Of a stretch of DNA of 19,917 nucleotides, positions 15,788-19,917 are shown piece after piece; positions within the stretch are counted from its first letter, which is position 1; each line of letters begins with the position of its first letter. This stretch comes from an uncultured Clostridia bacterium (GTDB lineage: Bacteria > Bacillota > Clostridia > Oscillospirales > Ruminococcaceae). The notes under the pieces were generated by a model that ran no database searches, was not told the origin of the DNA, and saw only the letters and a list, made by a program, of their open reading frames with translations. Location of the stretch: positions 1 to 19,917 of the forward strand of contig CALLQM010000127.1 of the NCBI GenBank assembly GCA_938014855.1, written 5' to 3'. Both the position numbers and the translations under genes were made by a program.

Positions 15788-17017
15788 ATGGCAGATCGTA
15801 CGATTTTACACTGTGACTGCAACGGTTTTTATGCATCCGTGGAGTGCATTTTGCGCCCCGAATTAAAAAAAGTACCCATGGCTGTCTGCGGTGACCCCGA
15901 AAGCCGCCACGGAATTATTCTTGCCAAAAACGAACTGGCGAAACGTTATCAAATTAAAACAGCGGAAACGATTTGGCAGGCAAAACGCAAATGCCCACAG
16001 CTGACACTGGTGCCGACGCATCATGATGAGTACGCCAAATATTCCCGTTTGGTCAACCAAATTTATCAGCAGTACACCGATTTGGTGGAGCCGTTCAGCA
16101 TCGACGAGTCTTGGCTGGACGTAACGGGAAGCAGACTGCTGTTTGGGGATGGCAAGACCATCGCGGACACTCTGCGCCGTCGGGTGCGGGAAGAACTTGG
16201 GCTGACAATTTCTGCTGGGGTTAGTTTTAATAAAATTTTTGCAAAAATGGGCAGTGACTATAAAAAGCCGGATGCCACGACCGTTATCAGCCGTGAAAAC
16301 TATAAGCAGATTGTGTGGGCACTGCCGGTTACCGATCTGCTGTTTGTTGGAAAATCGGTCAACGAACAGCTCAAAAAGATGGGAATTGCGACAATCGGCG
16401 AGCTTGCCGCGTGTGAAAAGAGTTTGCTTGTGCGGCGTTTGGGGAAAATGGGGGAAACGCTGTCTGCTTATGCAAACGGACTGGATGACAGCCCGGTGCG
16501 TTCCATTTATGATGAGCGGGAAATCAAATCGGTTGGAAACGGGATGACGTTTAAACGCGATTTGGTGGGGCTTGAAGATATTCGAATCGGCATACTTTCC
16601 CTGGCTGATTCAGTTGCGGCACGCATGCGAAAACAAGGGGTCAAATGCTTAACAGTGCAAGTAATGATTCGCGACCCGAACTTTCAAACCATTACGCGGC
16701 AAAAAACATTGGATGTTCCCACTTGTCTTGCAAAAGAATTAGCACAGATCGCGCTTGATTTAATGAAACAGGAGTGGAACTTGCGAAAACCGATTCGGAT
16801 GATTACGATTACAGGCACGAATTTAGTGGACGCAAAGGAAGCAGGGGAACAGCTGACCTTTTTTTCTGGGACACAACGTTTGTATAAACGAGAAAAACAA
16901 GAAAAATTGGAAACGACAATCGATGCGGTTCGAGAAAAGTTTGGGCGCCGTTCAATCGGTGCGGCGGGAATTTTAAAAAATGATCTTGGAATCAAAACAG
17001 GAAATCAAAAACAATGA
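15788..17017 (+). CDS. dinB: DNA polymerase IV (Y-family translesion polymerase)
   Basis: A 409-residue Y-family polymerase that copies damaged DNA. The palm begins with ILHCDCNGFYASVEC (first catalytic Asp), and the second acidic pair is in EPFSIDESWLDVTG. Also visible are the fingers region AKNELAKRYQIKTAETIWQA, then GVSFNKIFAKMGSDYKKPDA. After these come helix-hairpin-helix-like thumb LLFVGKSVNEQLKKMGIATI and the C-terminal little finger. EQLTFF near residue 357 resembles a beta-clamp binding motif. ATG 15788 has AGAGGAG ahead. No LexA/DinR-type box was noticed upstream. The gene ends 3 bp before a palindromic terminator. Confidence 0.95.
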   Translation: MADRTILHCDCNGFYASVECILRPELKKVPMAVCGDPESRHGIILAKNELAKRYQIKTAETIWQAKRKCPQLTLVPTHHDEYAKYSRLVNQIYQQYTDLVEPFSIDESWLDVTGSRLLFGDGKTIADTLRRRVREELGLTISAGVSFNKIFAKMGSDYKKPDATTVISRENYKQIVWALPVTDLLFVGKSVNEQLKKMGIATIGELAACEKSLLVRRLGKMGETLSAYANGLDDSPVRSIYDEREIKSVGNGMTFKRDLVGLEDIRIGILSLADSVAARMRKQGVKCLTVQVMIRDPNFQTITRQKTLDVPTCLAKELAQIALDLMKQEWNLRKPIRMITITGTNLVDAKEAGEQLTFFSGTQRLYKREKQEKLETTIDAVREKFGRRSIGAAGILKNDLGIKTGNQKQ

Positions 17018-17020
17018 ATC

Positions 17021-17058
17021 AAAAAGCGGCACATCCAAATTTGGATGTGCCGCTTTTT
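17021..17058. terminator. 38-bp perfect palindrome, bidirectional terminator after dinB
   Basis: Two 19-base halves are exact complements with no spacer (folding leaves a four-base AATT tip). The stem core is GCGGCACATCC, with AAAAA at one end and TTTTT at the other, so a U-tract is present on either strand. It closes the hemW-dinB transcript. No - strand gene lies to its right, so only the + direction is needed. Confidence 0.92.
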
Positions 17059-17068
17059 ATATAGTAAA

Positions 17069-17097
17069 AATTCTGTAGGGGACAGAATTATTTTTTT
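17069..17097 (+). terminator. Second, AT-rich terminator-like hairpin
   Basis: AATTCTGT (17069-17076) pairs with ACAGAATT (17082-17089) around the loop AGGGG, followed by ATTTTTTT. It resembles a weak intrinsic terminator 11 bp beyond the palindrome. The GGGGACAGAAT core also resembles repeats at the ends of IS200-like/RAYT elements, so it could be a mobile-element remnant; no transposase gene is present. Confidence 0.4.
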
Positions 17098-17100
17098 GGT

Positions 17101-17147
17101 CTGTCACGCCCAGCGAACCGGTAATCCGTCCATCCGTGGGCTGACAG
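17101..17147. other. Structured intergenic segment of unknown role
   Basis: CTGTCACGCCCA (17101-17112) pairs with TGGGCTGACAG (17137-17147) as an 11-bp stem with one bulged C, around a 24-base loop. It is clearly richer in GC than the AT-rich bases on both sides. It follows the hairpin at 17069-17097 directly, and together they look like one inserted or conserved element. From 17148 to 17341 I see only AT-rich sequence: no gene, and only a 7-codon ATG frame at 17174. Confidence 0.35.
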
Positions 17148-17341
17148 TTAGGAAAAAGTATGAAGAGGAGAAAATGAGATTTTGCTTTTTGGTATGACTC
17201 TAGTATATCGAACAATTATGTCTTGAGTTTGAAGTAAATTTAACAAATAATTGGTCAAATTCTAACGAAATTGTTTCCAAAGTCAAATCTGCTTGTTTTT
17301 AAACCCTGTAAAAATAGATAATAAATAATATGTTACTGAAT

Positions 17342-17395
17342 TTTACACAGGTTTTACAAGCATACGTTAGAGGTTTTACAAACGTCCTTTATAAT
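17342..17395 (+). promoter_or_regulatory. PhoP-box array and promoter of the pst operon
   Basis: Four hexamers start exactly 11 bp apart: TTTACA at 17342, TTTACA at 17353, a degenerate ACGTTA at 17364 and TTTACA at 17375. TATAAT follows at 17390-17395. This is the Bacillus-type Pho box (TT(A/T/C)ACA repeats every 11 bp), overlapping a poor -35, as expected for promoters activated by PhoP under phosphate limitation. The predicted start is near 17402; AAAGGTG and ATG 17445 follow. Confidence 0.8.
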
Positions 17396-17444
17396 GCAAG
17401 GCGTACCAAAAAATATGAATGAAAACTAGAAAGGTGAAAATAAG

Positions 17445-18371
17445 ATGAAAAAATTTTTATCAACATTAGCCGCATCCATCCTTGTAATCAGTATGTTTGC
17501 CGGATGCGGAAAATCGAACGATAATACGGCGTCCTCCCAAGCAGGAACGACAGGCGAATCTCAAACAGCACCCGAATCCGATTTTGACAGCGGCAAATTG
17601 ATCAATGTCGTTTCTCGTGAAGAAGGTTCCGGAACACGCGGCGCATTTGTAGAGCTTACCGGAGTCCAAGAAAAAAAAGAGGACGGAACCAAAGTTGACA
17701 ATACTACAAAAGAAGCGATCATTGCGAACAAAACCGATGTTGTATTGACAAATGTATCAGGAGATGATTATGCAATCGGTTATATTTCGCTCGGTTCGCT
17801 CAACGATACTGTCAAGGCGGTTTCCGTAGACGGAGCGGAAGCAACCGCGGAAAATGTAAAAAATGGTTCTTATAAAATAGCCCGTCCGTTTAATATTGCA
17901 ACAAAAGGAGAACCCACCGGACTTGCCGCTGACTTCATTGCTTATATCATGAGCGCAGAGGGGCAGGATATTGTAGAGCAGAACGGTTATATCAAAGTTG
18001 AGGATGCGGCTGAAGCATATGCAGGAACAAAACCGGAAGGCAAATTGGTGATTGCGGGATCTTCCTCTGTAACACCGGTTATGGAAAAATTAGCGGAAGG
18101 CTATAAAGCGATCAACCCCGCCGCTACTATCGAAGTCCAGCAGTCCGATTCCACTGCAGGCATGACCGGTGCAATTGACGGTACTTGTGATATCGGTATG
18201 GCTTCCCGTGAACTCAAAGATTCCGAATCGGAACAGCTCAATGCAATGGCAATTGCAAACGATGGCATTGCGGTCATCACTTCGGTCAACAATCCAACCA
18301 GTGACCTCACTATGGAAAACATTAAAGACATTTTTACCGGTAACGTGGAAGTATGGGATGACGTCAAGTAA
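17445..18371 (+). CDS. pstS: Phosphate-binding lipoprotein PstS, circularly permuted
   Basis: A 308-residue secreted lipoprotein: signal peptide MKKFLSTLAASILVISMFAG with lipid-anchored Cys21, then a Ser/Thr-rich linker to about residue 50. The family motifs are present but in swapped order. Residues 52-190 carry what is usually the second half: VVSREEGSGTRGAFVELTG with phosphate-site Arg58, Ser62-Gly63-Thr64, then AIGYISLGSLNDTVKAVSVDG, ARPFNIATKGEP and FIAYIMSAEGQDIVEQNGYI. Residues 199-308 carry the usual first half: GKLVIAGSSSVTPVMEKLAE, AAIDG-like TGAIDGTCDIGMASRELKD, NDGIAVITSVNNPTSDLTM and IFTGNVEVWDDVK, where it ends. So the normal C-terminus is joined to the normal N-terminus by a short linker (EDAAEAYAGTKPE), and new ends sit at the hinge. 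No second copy of either half is seen. It is the first gene of pstSCA. Confidence 0.93.
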   Translation: MKKFLSTLAASILVISMFAGCGKSNDNTASSQAGTTGESQTAPESDFDSGKLINVVSREEGSGTRGAFVELTGVQEKKEDGTKVDNTTKEAIIANKTDVVLTNVSGDDYAIGYISLGSLNDTVKAVSVDGAEATAENVKNGSYKIARPFNIATKGEPTGLAADFIAYIMSAEGQDIVEQNGYIKVEDAAEAYAGTKPEGKLVIAGSSSVTPVMEKLAEGYKAINPAATIEVQQSDSTAGMTGAIDGTCDIGMASRELKDSESEQLNAMAIANDGIAVITSVNNPTSDLTMENIKDIFTGNVEVWDDVK

Positions 18372-18392
18372 ATAGCACATAAAAGACTTTAT

Positions 18393-18428
18393 GCAGACTG
18401 ATTTACTAATGGAAATCAGTCTGCTTTA
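18393..18428 (+). terminator. Attenuator hairpin between pstS and pstC
   Basis: GCAGACTGATTT (18393-18404) pairs perfectly with AAATCAGTCTGC (18413-18424) around an 8-base loop, followed only by TTTATCC. The short T-run suggests partial termination or protection of the pstS 3' end. This is a common way to make more binding protein than permease from one operon. Confidence 0.6.
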
Positions 18429-18455
18429 TCCATAAAAAATAAATGAGGTGAAAAA

Positions 18456-19334
18456 ATGCGGCGTCCTGCGAATCAATCATCCCATTGGTTTTTAGAAAAG
18501 GCAATGGAAGTATGCTTTTTGCTCTGTGCACTCACTTCCATTGTAGCAGTTTTGCTGATCTGTTTGTTTTTGTTTGCGAATGGAATCCCGGCAATAAAAG
18601 AAATTGGACCGGTGGCATTTTTGCTTGGAAAAGACTGGTCGCCGTCCAATACTCCACCTTCGTTCGGGATTTTCCCCATGATATTAGGGAGCATTTATGT
18701 AACCGGCGGTGCAGTAATTGTAGGAGTTCCCATTGGTATTTTGACCGCAGTGTTTCTTGCAAAATTCTGCCCCAAAGTGTTATATCGGGTTTTGAAACCG
18801 GCCGTGGAATTGTTAGCGGGGATTCCGTCGGTGGTCTATGGCTTTTTCGGTTTGGTTGTAATCGTACCGCTGGTTCGCGAACTTTTTGGCGGTTCGGGAA
18901 GCAGTATTTTGACCGCCTCGGTTTTGTTGGGCGTTATGATTCTGCCAACCGTGATCGGCGTTTCCGAATCGGCGCTTAGAGCAGTGCCGAACAGCTATTA
19001 CGAAGGCGCGCTGGCGCTTGGCGCAACGCATGAACGAGCGGTGTTTTTTTCGGTTCTTCCTGCCGCAAAATCAGGAATACTTGCAGGAATTGTACTGGGA
19101 ATCGGACGAGCAATCGGCGAAACCATGGCAGTGGTAATGGTAGCGGGCAATCAGGCGCGTATGCCTGCAGGACTGCTTCGAGGAATTCGAACGCTGACTT
19201 CTAATATTATCATCGAAATGGGCTATGCGGCGGATTTGCACCGCGGAGCATTGATTGCAACCGGAGTGGTGCTGTTTGTCTTTATATTGCTCATTAATAC
19301 GGCATTTTCCCTGCTGAATAGGAGGATGCGATAA
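18456..19334 (+). CDS. pstC: Phosphate ABC transporter permease PstC
   Basis: A 292-residue inner-membrane permease with about six helices. After the first helix (residues 17-42) comes the typical PstC loop GKDWSPSNTPPSFGIFPMI. The later core contains GVPIGILTAVFLAKFCP and LLAGIPSVVYGFFGL. The cytoplasmic EAA loop that docks to PstB is EGALALGATHERAVFFSVLP (near residue 190), followed by GRAIGETMAVVMVAGN. The start ATG 18456 has GAGGTG ahead; the stop is immediately followed by the pstA ATG. Confidence 0.96.
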   Translation: MRRPANQSSHWFLEKAMEVCFLLCALTSIVAVLLICLFLFANGIPAIKEIGPVAFLLGKDWSPSNTPPSFGIFPMILGSIYVTGGAVIVGVPIGILTAVFLAKFCPKVLYRVLKPAVELLAGIPSVVYGFFGLVVIVPLVRELFGGSGSSILTASVLLGVMILPTVIGVSESALRAVPNSYYEGALALGATHERAVFFSVLPAAKSGILAGIVLGIGRAIGETMAVVMVAGNQARMPAGLLRGIRTLTSNIIIEMGYAADLHRGALIATGVVLFVFILLINTAFSLLNRRMR

Positions 19335-19917
19335 ATGTCTGAATCCATACAAGCCATCAACAAAACCTCCACGTCTCAAAAGTTAAAAAGCTATCTTCGC
19401 CATCCGCTTTCATTGGTGCTGGTTATTTTGGTATCGCTGGCGGCTCTTATTACCGTATGTGTTTTGTTTTTTATTATCGCATACATCTTAATAAAAGGAG
19501 TGCCGTATTTAACGCCGTCCTTATTTGAACTGACGTATACCACCGAAAACGTTTCGCTTTTTCCGGCAATCATCAACACGTTTTATATGACAATCGGCGC
19601 TTTGATTATTGCGGCACCGCTTGGCATTTTTACCGCGGTCTATTTGGTGGAATATGCCAAACGCGGCAACCGTGCAGTCGCGCTCATTCGGCTGACTTCC
19701 GAGACGCTTTCCGGAATTCCCTCGATTGTATACGGCTTATTTGGTTTGCTGTTTTTCGTAACCGCACTTAAATGGGGTTTTTCCATATTGGCAGGTATGT
19801 TTACACTGGCAATTATGATTTTGCCACTGGTCATGCGAACTACCGAGGAGGCGCTCAAATCGGTTCCCGATGCTTATCGGGAAGCCAGTTTTGGGCTTGG
19901 AGCGGGAAAACTGCGCA
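19335..19917 (+). CDS. pstA: Phosphate ABC transporter permease PstA, 3' end cut by the window
   Basis: The ATG at 19335 follows the pstC stop with no gap, and AGGAGG lies in the last codons of pstC, so translation is probably coupled. The visible 194 residues read MSESIQAINKTSTSQKLKSY, then a first helix (about 25-54), and FPAIINTFYMTIGALIIAAP with GIFTAVYLVEYAK. They go on through SETLSGIPSIVYGLFGLLFF to the start of the EAA loop (EALKSVPDAYREASFGLGAG). All match PstA. pstB and phoU are expected beyond the window. Confidence 0.95.
   Translation, partial: MSESIQAINKTSTSQKLKSYLRHPLSLVLVILVSLAALITVCVLFFIIAYILIKGVPYLTPSLFELTYTTENVSLFPAIINTFYMTIGALIIAAPLGIFTAVYLVEYAKRGNRAVALIRLTSETLSGIPSIVYGLFGLLFFVTALKWGFSILAGMFTLAIMILPLVMRTTEEALKSVPDAYREASFGLGAGKLR

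Noticed and set aside
17174..17197. A 7-codon leader peptide with GAGGAG ahead in the pst upstream region
   Set aside because: Too short to support, spacing to the ribosome site is tight, and it lies upstream of the predicted pst transcription start.

Overview
The window looks like chromosomal DNA of an anaerobic, moderate-GC Bacillota, most likely class Clostridia (my guess is the Oscillospiraceae/Ruminococcaceae neighbourhood). The basis is strong AGGAGG-type ribosome sites, consensus sigma-A promoters, a FeoB-associated Cys-rich small protein, a type III glutamine synthetase, a split glutamate synthase with many Fe-S clusters, and an ANTAR regulator next to glnA. This placement is inference from gene content and style. 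I see no rRNA, tRNA, CRISPR array or intact mobile element.

Layout. 1-2156 (+): the 3' part of feoB and its small partner gene, closed by a strong terminator. 2155-9342 (-): nitrogen assimilation. A five-gene split GOGAT operon (amidotransferase, FMN synthase, 4-cluster ferredoxin, FAD/NAD reductase, GXGXG domain) runs into glnA (type I glutamine synthetase) and a NitR-like ANTAR RNA-binding regulator. 9454-13509 (+): divergent from it, a type III glutamine synthetase gene carrying a one-base frameshift, then an ammonium transporter with a PII domain fused to its C-terminus. 13557-17058: mrp (-), diverging from hemW-dinB (+). 17059-17444: an intergenic stretch with structured DNA and a PhoP-box promoter. 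17445-19917 (+): pstS-pstC-pstA, cut by the window end.

How it fits together. NH4+ enters through Amt, glutamine synthetase makes glutamine, and GOGAT makes glutamate. The main regulatory signal I found is that the leaders of three nitrogen transcription units (glt, glnN, amt) each carry a small hairpin with a hexanucleotide loop of form A-A-x-G-x-C, closed by a C:G pair. In each, this hairpin overlaps the 5' arm of an intrinsic terminator. That matches the known RNA target of ANTAR antiterminators, and the window encodes exactly one such protein, beside glnA. Its receiver domain lacks the phosphorylatable Asp, so it may sense nitrogen by other means.

Two other items stand out. PstS appears circularly permuted: its usual second half comes first. 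The glnN frameshift falls inside the conserved GSGKHNNWS active-site motif. Sequence identity searches and structure predictions could not be run here.
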